Source: a virus
Reading direction: 5' to 3' (one strand)
IMG/VR virus record: IMGVR_UViG_3300017963_000231
Coordinates: 22,829 to 86,828 of that record
DNA length: 64,000 bases
In this document: in pieces, positions 57,221 through 64,000 of the stretch
Numbering within the stretch: position 1 is the stretch's first letter
How the letters are laid out: each line of letters begins with the position of its first letter
The notes under the pieces: model-generated
Database searches by the model: none
What the model saw: the letters and a program-made list of their open reading frames with translations, nothing else
What the model was told of the DNA's origin: nothing
Program-made: the position numbers and the translations under genes

Positions 57221-60190
57221 ATGGCTGGAAGAACTGGAAGTTATTTTGTCAATATTTTCGCTGAGTCGAAGAGGTATCTCGGGAATTTACTTCAACAAGG
57301 AAAGCCTCTTGTGGACGGGGATTGGAACGATCAATCCGAGAATGAGCAGAAACTCACGCAACGTCCTTTCCAGAAGATGGGGGATCGATTTTATAGTGAT
57401 TCTTTCAAGATTCTCGGGCAAGGGTCCGGTAGTTATTCTGGACCTGACACTTTTAAGATCGATGGCCTCAGTGGGTCTATCGGAGATCCGGAAACATGGG
57501 GCTGGGGATGGATCGGCGGATTACCTGTACGTCTAACCGATGACTGGCTTTATTGGAATGATGCAACGGGTTCATCGTTTGTGGCTTATACCGATCAACA
57601 CCTTGATGAGATGTTCCATCGCTCGTACAATTTGCAGGATTTGGGGAGTAATATTTGGAGGGTGACGGATACATCAGTAGCCTATAAGGCCGGGGAGCTT
57701 GTGGGAAGGACGATCTATCCGAATGCTAAGGATAACTCAGTGAGTGGTGCGCCGGATGGCTACACGATTGTTGCGAATACTGCGAACACCATTGATTTTG
57801 ACACAACTACGGGAGCATCCACAACTCCTCCGGCTTCGGCAGGAGACTATTACATCATTGGGTTAACAACTCCGGCTCCTACTACAACTCGGGATGACGA
57901 AATCTATTTGGATATTCATATTGAGGAATGGAATGGGACGGAAGATTCTGATTTGATCATGCCTATCGGCCCTGGAATTGAGTGTATGAGGCGATTGAAG
58001 CTGGTACAACTTGTTCATGTGATTGAGGACGTTTCAACTCACGGCTCGATGCCAGCGAATTACGTGGATGTTGATGGGAATCAGCATTATACCGTTCTCT
58101 TGGCTTCAATGACGCGAGATGACACCGGAAATATTCCGGACTCTATTTTGACAGATGAACGAGATCCGTGGTTTGGGTCCGGACCTGAAGTGGAAACTGC
58201 AAGGGGGTTGATGAATCAGCTTGAGGAGAGGATTTACCGGACCTACGATCCTGGAACGGGGCTTCCAGTGACGGATGGAGTGATCTTGCCGGACGGTACT
58301 TTGAATCCGCTTGCCGTCGGGGCGGCGATTGACCACGATGATCTTGCGGATATGCCTGATACGGCGGGGTCTCCGGCATTGGCCAACTCTGACCATGATG
58401 CTCGGTATGGTGATGTGACCTATTCGAGTGGACCGGCGGGAGGGCCGAATGATTCAGTGGTTGACGCGGAATCTCATCGTGATGCTATCAACCGCCTTGA
58501 TCAGAATAAGGCTCGGTTACACGGACAGTTGCAGGATGCCGCTTGGAACGCGGTGACTGATCATGATGCTCGATATGGGGGTCTTACTTATTCCGGTGAG
58601 ACTCCAAGTGCCGCGTCTCCTGGAAATGATGTGGTAGCAGATAACGATTCTCATGGGGAAGCCATCAAGGCTTTGGATAGTGCCGTTGGGGATCTTCAAG
58701 AAAATAATCGTCCTAATTTCGTTTCAGCTTTTGAGCAACTTTTTGGGGATGCAGGAGCAGGGAATCTCGTGGTCTCTTCGGATACTGATCTTGGGGCAGT
58801 GCAAGCCGTAGAATATGATAACCTGACCATTAATTCAGGGTTCGAGCTTACGGCTGATGGTCCATGGCTTCATATCGCGGTCAAAGATACTCTGACTATT
58901 CAAACGGGTGGTAGAATTCATCTTCGAGGGGCTGATGGAGGAGATGGCCCGGCAGGGGCTACTCCCGGTGCCGGAGCTATTGGAAAAGGATCGGATGGGG
59001 GCGATGGGGCAGGAGGTGGATTGCAATCAAAAGGCGGTCTTTCCGAATCTCCTTTTGGGAAAGCCGGTAACGATGCTGATGGTACTACTGCGATAGGGAA
59101 CGGTGGAAGTGCTTTTGGGTATGGGTTGGTATTTTCCGGTGGCGGGGGGTCGGGGGGATCAGATAACTCGGCTTCCGGCGGCGGTGGTGCTGGGGGAGGT
59201 GCCGGTGCGAATGGTATTACGGGAGGAGTAGACCTGGACGGGCTTGATGGTGAAAGTGCATTAGGTACTGACTTTGAGACTACAACCCCTATTTTCGATA
59301 AGACTACGGGAAGGGTGATTGCATCGAAGCAGTTTCGTGATACTACCGTAGCGTCTTTTCCGTTAACCGTGAATAAGGGAGATATCCTTTGGGTTATAGG
59401 TAATGCTAATGCTGGATACTACACCGTTGATTATGCTACTGGAAATGATGTTTATATCAATGAAACTTTCCCTTCGACGGGGACAACGGGGGAGCGTTAT
59501 TTGATTTTCCGTCGTTCTCAGGAAATGACTCTCACACAACTCAAGGGGTTACATCGTTTTGTGATTTCCGGCGGACATCTTGGAATAGGTGGCGGTGGTT
59601 CCGGGGGAGCTAGTTCTTTACCGGGTAATGGTTGTGGAGGTGGTGGTGCTGGAGGAGGTGGAATTTACATCGAGGCGAAAAATGTGGTATTTCCCACGGG
59701 TTATTTATTGACGGGATCGACGGGAAGTTGCTTGGCAAACGCTATTTTTCAGGATTTATCTGCCACTTTCCAGACGAATAAGGTGAAAAGAGGAGATATT
59801 TTAGAGATATACACGGCTTCTCCGGCTGATGACAATGTAGCGAAGTATCGAGTTATCGATGTTGTCAGTGAGACACAACTTTTTGTGGAATGTGATTTCA
59901 AGACGGTGACATCTGGAGTTGAGGATTGGCGTATCATTCCAATGGCGATTGACGCTTCCGGTGGTAACGGTGGAGATGGATTTCCCACCGTTCCGGGTAA
60001 TTTCGGCGGTGGTGGCGGTGGGGGCGGCGGAACCGTGTTCATTGTGGCTGACTCTCTGACTACCGTTGATGCTGAGAGGGTAGGCGTATTTGGGGGTGCA
60101 TCTAAAACCCGAGTAGCGGCTGATGTTATTGGGGGATATGGGGGGAATGGTATGAAAGCTATTCTCGATCTCTCGAATTATGATGGGTAA
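57221..60190 (+). CDS. Tail fibre/DUF6519-like protein with polyglycine regions
   Basis: The 989-residue protein starts with ESKRYLGNLLQQGKPLVDGDWNDQSENEQKL, a start like DUF6519-type proteins attached to contractile tails (LQQGxPLxDxDWNE). Two similar HDARYG repeats occur around residues 390 and 450. From about residue 560 on, several polyglycine tracts (for example GGGGSGG, GGGGAGGGAG, GGGGAGGGG and nine consecutive Gly) alternate with ordered beta-modules. Such patterns can form polyglycine-II tips as in gp38-type adhesins. It is a probable receptor-binding fibre. AGGAGG precedes the ATG. Confidence 0.75.
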   Translation: MAGRTGSYFVNIFAESKRYLGNLLQQGKPLVDGDWNDQSENEQKLTQRPFQKMGDRFYSDSFKILGQGSGSYSGPDTFKIDGLSGSIGDPETWGWGWIGGLPVRLTDDWLYWNDATGSSFVAYTDQHLDEMFHRSYNLQDLGSNIWRVTDTSVAYKAGELVGRTIYPNAKDNSVSGAPDGYTIVANTANTIDFDTTTGASTTPPASAGDYYIIGLTTPAPTTTRDDEIYLDIHIEEWNGTEDSDLIMPIGPGIECMRRLKLVQLVHVIEDVSTHGSMPANYVDVDGNQHYTVLLASMTRDDTGNIPDSILTDERDPWFGSGPEVETARGLMNQLEERIYRTYDPGTGLPVTDGVILPDGTLNPLAVGAAIDHDDLADMPDTAGSPALANSDHDARYGDVTYSSGPAGGPNDSVVDAESHRDAINRLDQNKARLHGQLQDAAWNAVTDHDARYGGLTYSGETPSAASPGNDVVADNDSHGEAIKALDSAVGDLQENNRPNFVSAFEQLFGDAGAGNLVVSSDTDLGAVQAVEYDNLTINSGFELTADGPWLHIAVKDTLTIQTGGRIHLRGADGGDGPAGATPGAGAIGKGSDGGDGAGGGLQSKGGLSESPFGKAGNDADGTTAIGNGGSAFGYGLVFSGGGGSGGSDNSASGGGGAGGGAGANGITGGVDLDGLDGESALGTDFETTTPIFDKTTGRVIASKQFRDTTVASFPLTVNKGDILWVIGNANAGYYTVDYATGNDVYINETFPSTGTTGERYLIFRRSQEMTLTQLKGLHRFVISGGHLGIGGGGSGGASSLPGNGCGGGGAGGGGIYIEAKNVVFPTGYLLTGSTGSCLANAIFQDLSATFQTNKVKRGDILEIYTASPADDNVAKYRVIDVVSETQLFVECDFKTVTSGVEDWRIIPMAIDASGGNGGDGFPTVPGNFGGGGGGGGGTVFIVADSLTTVDAERVGVFGGASKTRVAADVIGGYGGNGMKAILDLSNYDG

Positions 60191-60195
60191 TTCCC

Positions 60196-61113
60196 ATGAA
60201 TTTTCTGATGCAGTTATTGAAACGGTGGTTGGGTGAGCCCCAACCTATTGGGACAGTTGAGAAATTTGCGCAAGAAAAGGGGGATATGAAGATGCTGAAA
60301 AAAGGAGACTCCGGATCTGATGTGGTTGAACTTCAGAAAAAACTCAAAGCTCAGGGATGGTATTTTGATGGAGATACGGGCGGGAACTATGGGCCGCTTA
60401 CGGAGAATGCCGTAGAGGATTTTCAGTTTACTCACATGGGGCCTAAAGGGGAGTGGCTTGATGTTGATGGGATTGCCGGTCCCGATACCTTATGGGCTTT
60501 GGATAATCCTTCAGGCAATGCTCAACGGCATTTTATCGAGGCGATGGTTCCGGAAGGGCTGGAGGGTGCTCGTAAGGATACCCTGGAGGAGGCCCTGAAA
60601 TATTGGCGTGAGGGTGTTCATGAAGTTCCTGACGGGGCTAACTCAGGGGATGGGGTAGACCAATTCATTAAGGGCTACGGAGCCGTCCCGTGGTGCGCTC
60701 TTTTTGTATCCCATGTTGATCGGAAAGCGAACGGATCTTATGCCATCGGGAGACGTGAGGCGGGTACGGCGAACTTTTTCCGAGAAGCTAAGAAACTCGG
60801 GATATTCTTTAAGAAAGGGTCTTATCATCCCATTCCCGGTGATATGTTCATCATGCAGAATAAAGATGCGAACGGGAACTATAAGGGAACGGGACATATC
60901 GGTTTCGTCTTGGCCGTTTCGACCGATGGGAAAACTTATCAGACGATAGAAGGGAATGCTGGAAACCGGGTGAAGGTAGCGGAACGGAGTATTGATGATC
61001 CGAAATTGGAAGGTTGGATCAGGCGATACGGTGATACTCAGAATCCTCCGGCGTTCATTTGGGGGCTTTGCGGAAGGTCTGCCGGAAATATCGATAAAGG
61101 AGGAACTCGATGA
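60196..61113 (+). CDS. Endolysin: peptidoglycan-binding domain plus CHAP-like domain
   Basis: Residues 31-105 form a PG-binding type 1 domain (KGDSGSDVVELQKKL; AVEDFQFTHMG; DGIAGPDTLWAL). Residues 150-280 form a CHAP/NlpC-like amidase with C167 in VPWCALFVSH, H234 in TGHIGFV and E252/N254. It should cut peptidoglycan at the end of infection. ATG 60196 adds an amphipathic 30-residue N-terminus; an internal ATG at 60286 or 60292 after AAAAGGGGG would give a shorter form starting right at the PG-binding domain. Confidence 0.88.
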   Translation: MNFLMQLLKRWLGEPQPIGTVEKFAQEKGDMKMLKKGDSGSDVVELQKKLKAQGWYFDGDTGGNYGPLTENAVEDFQFTHMGPKGEWLDVDGIAGPDTLWALDNPSGNAQRHFIEAMVPEGLEGARKDTLEEALKYWREGVHEVPDGANSGDGVDQFIKGYGAVPWCALFVSHVDRKANGSYAIGRREAGTANFFREAKKLGIFFKKGSYHPIPGDMFIMQNKDANGNYKGTGHIGFVLAVSTDGKTYQTIEGNAGNRVKVAERSIDDPKLEGWIRRYGDTQNPPAFIWGLCGRSAGNIDKGGTR

Positions 61114-61529
61114 ACAACCACGGGTTAAGGGTAACTGTGCATAAGTGGAGGGAGTTCGTTCAAGCATGGATGCAAAAGCTCCTGGCCACCATTATATCCG
61201 CGAAAGTGATGATCACCATTGTTGTGATCGTGGTATCCTATCAATTGGCGGTGACAAAGCATACTTATGAGATCGTTCTGCAAGGGGACATGGGGCAGAG
61301 TGTGGGAAAGATTACTGCCCCTTACCTTTCCGGGGCCGATTGGGCGAACTTGATAGCTACGGTGATTGTGGCGTTCATCGGGGCTCGGGTCATGCCTCAG
61401 CTTTTGGAATCTATTGGAAATGGCGTTGGCAACGTGTTAAACTCAAATAATGGTAAGGTTAGTAGCAGTGGGGCGAAAACCCCGGAACAAGCTCGGGATA
61501 TCACTATTCCCGAAGAAGATGAGGCATAG
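61110..61529 (+). CDS. Holin candidate with two membrane segments
   Basis: The 139-residue protein has TM segments near residues 33-48 and 79-96 and a charged C-terminal tail. The ATGA overlap with the endolysin gene and the place in the lysis cluster make it the best holin candidate. No sequence family recognised. Confidence 0.68.
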   Translation: MNNHGLRVTVHKWREFVQAWMQKLLATIISAKVMITIVVIVVSYQLAVTKHTYEIVLQGDMGQSVGKITAPYLSGADWANLIATVIVAFIGARVMPQLLESIGNGVGNVLNSNNGKVSSSGAKTPEQARDITIPEEDEA

Positions 61530-61541
61530 GAGGAAAGAACA

Positions 61542-61862
61542 ATGCCAGAGGACATGGAACTTCAACAATGGTTGGTAGGGTTGGCGGAAGCTCTTGGGGC
61601 CGCTAATCAAAGTGAGGGGCAGAAGGCTCTTATCGACATGGTGGGGGCTGATGGAAACGGTGGAATCGCCCAGGTGATTGCTGATTATTCCAAGGAGAAC
61701 GGCCTTTCCATGGAAGCTCCCGAGATTCATTTTCTCGTGACCGAGGAAGTGGACGGGGTGCCTGTATCCAAGCGGGTAGGGGTCAAGATCGATGAGCATC
61801 CAATTGTGCTCGGAGTGATCTTCGGAGCAATGCTCACGCTCAGTCTCGGGATCAGTAGCTAA
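61542..61862 (+). CDS. Single-TM protein of the lysis cluster
   Basis: The 106-residue protein is soluble and acidic until a C-terminal hydrophobic segment (PIVLGVIFGAMLTLSLGI). It could be a tail-anchored antiholin or spanin-related protein; no family recognised. AGGAGG precedes the ATG. Confidence 0.62.
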   Translation: MPEDMELQQWLVGLAEALGAANQSEGQKALIDMVGADGNGGIAQVIADYSKENGLSMEAPEIHFLVTEEVDGVPVSKRVGVKIDEHPIVLGVIFGAMLTLSLGISS

Positions 61863-61922
61863 CTCGTGGTGGGGCAGTGGTGGGAAAAACCTATCACTGC
61901 CCCTCTATTCGAGGAGGGTAAA

Positions 61923-62813
61923 ATGGATTACTTGATTATTGGCGGGGTATCAATAGGGGTTGTAGTAATTCTCTCAGCTATCGGGGCTTTTATCGTAGCC
62001 AAGGGGAATCCTGGCGTGGCGTTTAAGGTTTGGTTTACATGGGTAAAGAAGTATGGACAGTACGGTCTTATCTTGGCGGCTGGGATATTTGCTGGGTTGA
62101 TATCCGTAGCCTCGAAAAAAGAGATCGATGAGCAAGTGGAAGCTCGTGCTGGGGTAAATGTGAAAGCCGACTCTATCAAAGGTCAAATTGTGGAGGCCAA
62201 TGCGACGGCAAAAGCTGAAATCGCAGTAGCCAAAGCCAAGGATGAAAACAAGAAAAAGGAACTCGAAGAGATTAAAAAGATCGAGGATCCGATGGAACGG
62301 CGGAAACGTCTTACGGAAATGCTTATTCTGGCTCTTGTGGTGGGCATTTTCGTGGGTTGCGCGGCAAAGCAAGCTCAGGAGTACATATCCGCTATCCCCA
62401 AGCCTCTGGACGTATCTGAGTACGTTTCGGCGGCTGAAAAAGCCCCTGAGTTCTTTATTCCGGTGGAAGGGGGGTGTACCTTTGAGAAGCTACCTCTTCC
62501 GGCAGGGCTTTTGACTACGGAAATCGGGCAGAAGATCCAAATTTCAGGGGGTATCTTGATATCAGACTGCAAAGCCGAGCAACTGATTCTTTACCGCCAA
62601 GCGGCTGAGAAGTTTTATGTTGAACGGAATAATGTGGCTCTTGTCTATCAATCCCTGGATCAAGGATGCCGGAATATCGAAACGCTTTATCAGGAACAGT
62701 TGGAAATGGAGACCAATCCCGATTTATGGGAAAGTATCGATTTTGAGGCGGGGTTTGCGGCGGGGGCCGCTACTTGTATTGGGATTACTTACGCGGTGAA
62801 CGACGGGGAGTAA
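61923..62813 (+). CDS. Spanin-like protein with internal lipobox
   Basis: The 296-residue protein has two TM segments (4-25, 45-62), a Lys/Glu/Ala coiled coil (about 65-120), then a second signal-like stretch MERRKRLTEMLILALVVGIF with lipobox VGCA (C146). The rest is periplasm-like with further cysteines. An in-frame ATG at 62292 with GAGG at the right distance could make the second half separately as an outer-membrane lipoprotein. The combination is as expected for inner- and outer-membrane spanin parts in one gene. ATG 61923 follows GAGGAGGG; the longer frame from 61866 would lack a site. Confidence 0.7.
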   Translation: MDYLIIGGVSIGVVVILSAIGAFIVAKGNPGVAFKVWFTWVKKYGQYGLILAAGIFAGLISVASKKEIDEQVEARAGVNVKADSIKGQIVEANATAKAEIAVAKAKDENKKKELEEIKKIEDPMERRKRLTEMLILALVVGIFVGCAAKQAQEYISAIPKPLDVSEYVSAAEKAPEFFIPVEGGCTFEKLPLPAGLLTTEIGQKIQISGGILISDCKAEQLILYRQAAEKFYVERNNVALVYQSLDQGCRNIETLYQEQLEMETNPDLWESIDFEAGFAAGAATCIGITYAVNDGE

Positions 62814-62856
62814 CAAAACGAGCCGGTTTGTTAACATAACACCTCCCCGTCTTTAG

Positions 62857-62900
62857 TTTTCCCCTTGTAATTCATTGAAAAGCAAGGGGAAAATTTTTTT
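62857..62900 (+). terminator. Rho-independent terminator after lysis genes
   Basis: TTTTCCCCTTG (62857-62867) pairs perfectly over 11 bp with CAAGGGGAAAA (62883-62893), and a T7 run follows. It closes the late/lysis unit. Confidence 0.93.
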
Positions 62901-62939
62901 CATTTTTTCCTTGACAAACGGCTTTATAGGTGGTATTCT
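62891..62939 (+). promoter_or_regulatory. Promoter P7 with T-rich upstream block
   Basis: TTGACA (62911-62916), 17-nt spacer and TATTCT (62934-62939). It shares the AAATTTTTTTCA upstream block with P3 and P8, and its leader contains CAAGGCAAACGTTAAG, almost as downstream of P3. Confidence 0.82.
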
Positions 62940-63000
62940 ATATATCAAGATGGGAAATCAACACAAGGCAAACGTTAAGTTAGAAACGGAGGGAAACAAG

Positions 63001-63153
63001 ATGAAAAATAGTGATAAAGTGGTTATCGAGATTCTGGAAGGGCTCATCAAGGCGGCTGAGGAAGATACTCCTATCACGGAGTTCGGGAAAGAGTTCAAGG
63101 AAGGCAAAATCCAGGGCATGCAGACCGCTATCACGATTCTGAAGGGGGAGTAA
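63001..63153 (+). CDS. Small acidic helical protein
   Basis: A 50-residue protein (VVIEILEGLIKAAEEDT...) that starts after ACGGAGGG in the P7 leader. Compact helical composition. Probably an early protein of unknown function. Stop is 1 nt before the next ATG. Confidence 0.62.
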   Translation: MKNSDKVVIEILEGLIKAAEEDTPITEFGKEFKEGKIQGMQTAITILKGE

Positions 63154-63154
63154 G

Positions 63155-63337
63155 ATGAAAAAAGCTGATGTAGAGAAACTGAAACTGCGGATGGGGACCT
63201 ATCTGAAACACTACAAAGCGTCATGCGATGAGTACGGAACGGAAGCGGAAAAAAGCGATAACGAACGTCGGAAAGCCGGGGCCAGTGCGATGTATAAGTT
63301 TTTCGTGGAAACTATCAAGGAATTGGAGACGAAATGA
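63155..63337 (+). CDS. Small helical protein
   Basis: A 60-residue, Lys/Glu-rich helical protein. GGGGGAG precedes the ATG within the preceding gene's end, and the stop overlaps the next start (ATGA 63334-63337). Unknown. Confidence 0.62.
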   Translation: MKKADVEKLKLRMGTYLKHYKASCDEYGTEAEKSDNERRKAGASAMYKFFVETIKELETK

Positions 63338-63495
63338 GTGATCCTTCTATTGAGGCCCTTCAACGGGCTTGCCGATTCGCCGGGGAAGAGGCTAAAAGGC
63401 ATCGGGAGAAAGGTCGATATATGTTCGAGGCCAAGTCCCTGGACTTAAAATTACGGGCTCGAATCGCTCTTAAGATAGCTTACAAGCTAGGTTAA
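63334..63495 (+). CDS. Small basic helical protein
   Basis: A 53-residue, Arg/Ala/Lys-rich helical protein (EALQRACRFAGEEAKRHREKGRYMFEAK). Third gene of the P7 unit, ATGA overlap upstream. A weak hairpin TAGCT/AGCTA (63476-63489) before the T run of P8 might act as terminator. Confidence 0.6.
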   Translation: MSDPSIEALQRACRFAGEEAKRHREKGRYMFEAKSLDLKLRARIALKIAYKLG

Positions 63496-63542
63496 ATTTT
63501 TTTCATTTTTTTCTTGACAAACGGTTTTATACCTGCTATACT
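63494..63542 (+). promoter_or_regulatory. Promoter P8 with T-rich upstream block
   Basis: TTGACA (63514-63519), 17-nt spacer and TATACT (63537-63542). The first 38 nt (63494-63531) are identical to those at 11187-11224. The leader contains ACAAGGCAAAC as at P3 and P7. Confidence 0.85.
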
Positions 63543-63600
63543 AGTTTTCAAGATGGAAGGAACATACAAAAACAAGGCAAACACAAAGAAGGAGAATAAA

Positions 63601-63999
63601 ATGAAAGACGAAATCAAAAAGGCAATCGAGATCACGGTGGAAAAGAAGGTTGAGTGGCTCCACAAGCGGGCGGAAAAGGCCATGACTCTCGGGACTCCGA
63701 TCTGGCTCAATAAGACCACGGCGATGGTCCCGACCGCGAATGAGGATGAGGAGCATTTTTACAAAGTGAACGTAACTCCGGGTCATGAGCATTGCGGATG
63801 CAAGGACTGGAAGTACCGGGGATCGGTGAACGGGATTCCTTGCAAGCATCTGATGCGGGCGATGGCCGAACGGATGGTCAAGGATCAGGAGGCTCAGGCC
63901 GAGAAGCATACTGCGGAGATCATGGCCGAGGCGGATCAGGCGGTGGAAAACGGGGAACTTCCGGCCCATATTCCGGAACATCACGAGATCAACTACTAA
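63601..63999 (+). CDS. SWIM zinc-finger protein
   Basis: The complete 132-residue protein has HCGCKDWKYRG and, 10 residues later, CKHLMRAM, the CxCx(n)CxH of a SWIM zinc finger, which binds DNA or protein partners. The C-terminal part is an acidic helix rich in Ala, Glu and Gln. SWIM proteins of phages and recombination systems are known, though the role of this small one is unclear. It is under strong early-type promoter P8. The stop is the second-last codon position of the window. Confidence 0.78.
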   Translation: MKDEIKKAIEITVEKKVEWLHKRAEKAMTLGTPIWLNKTTAMVPTANEDEEHFYKVNVTPGHEHCGCKDWKYRGSVNGIPCKHLMRAMAERMVKDQEAQAEKHTAEIMAEADQAVENGELPAHIPEHHEINY

Positions 64000-64000
64000 G

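Noticed and set aside
1-64000. Reassignment of TAA or TGA across the genome
   Set aside because: TAA and TGA terminate most genes with correct spacing to the next start, so the two in-frame stops found are local events.
1-64000. Attachment site, integrase or transposable element
   Set aside because: No integrase, recombinase-type transposase or flanking duplication was seen.

Overview
The window is part of a double-stranded DNA phage (or prophage) genome with a contractile tail. Every gene I can support lies on the + strand, and most are tightly packed with ATGA, GTGA or TAATG start/stop overlaps and strong AGGAGG-type ribosome binding sites. There are no rRNA genes, no convincing tRNAs, no CRISPR array and no transposase. 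Two candidate lipoproteins and a spanin-like protein suggest a Gram-negative (diderm) host, but the host cannot be named from the sequence.

Layout. 1-7.5 kb: replication and recombination (end of a DNA methyltransferase, SF2 helicase, RecA-like recombinase, PD-(D/E)XK nucleases including a Cas4-like one, RuvC-like resolvase, SSB-like OB protein). 7.4-8.2 kb: a small gene interrupted by an ochre codon, then a perfect-consensus promoter and about 500 nt of non-coding, strongly foldable sequence. 8.2-11.2 kb: small unknown genes and a second non-coding stretch of about 700 nt with degenerate direct and inverted repeats. 11.2-15.6 kb: a MoxR-type AAA+ ATPase and a VWA protein that also carries an HExxH motif. 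15.6-24.9 kb: accessory genes, including a DUF4417-like protein, five small proteins that share a Met-Gly-Asp plus polyglycine N-terminus, cysteine-rich microproteins, a thymidylate-synthase-like enzyme, a second DNA methyltransferase and an SGNH-esterase lipoprotein. 25-44.4 kb: virion head and tail shaft (terminase, portal, a giant maturation protease/scaffold, capsid protein with an inserted domain, connectors, sheath, tube). 44.5-60.2 kb: tail chaperones, tape measure, LysM protein, hub, spike, baseplate wedge, gpI-like protein and a glycine-rich fibre. 60.2-62.8 kb: lysis (peptidoglycan-binding/CHAP endolysin, holin candidate, spanin-like protein). 62.8-64 kb: short promoter-driven genes ending with a SWIM zinc-finger protein.

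Eight copies of a closely related promoter (TTGACA, 17-nt spacer, TATACT-like) mark the starts of transcription units. Three of them also share an upstream block of T runs, and three of the four strong leaders share a CAAGGCAA element. Four rho-independent terminators separate modules, at about 11.18, 29.25, 44.44 and 62.88 kb.

The most unusual points are the two non-coding structured or repetitive regions, an in-frame TGA inside the baseplate hub gene followed by a small hairpin, several probable frameshift or recoding sites, the glycine-leader gene family, a 12-cysteine block in the tail spike, and a beta-module that recurs inside the connector, sheath and fibre proteins. Function assignments rest on motif recognition by eye and memory of families; no database search was run.
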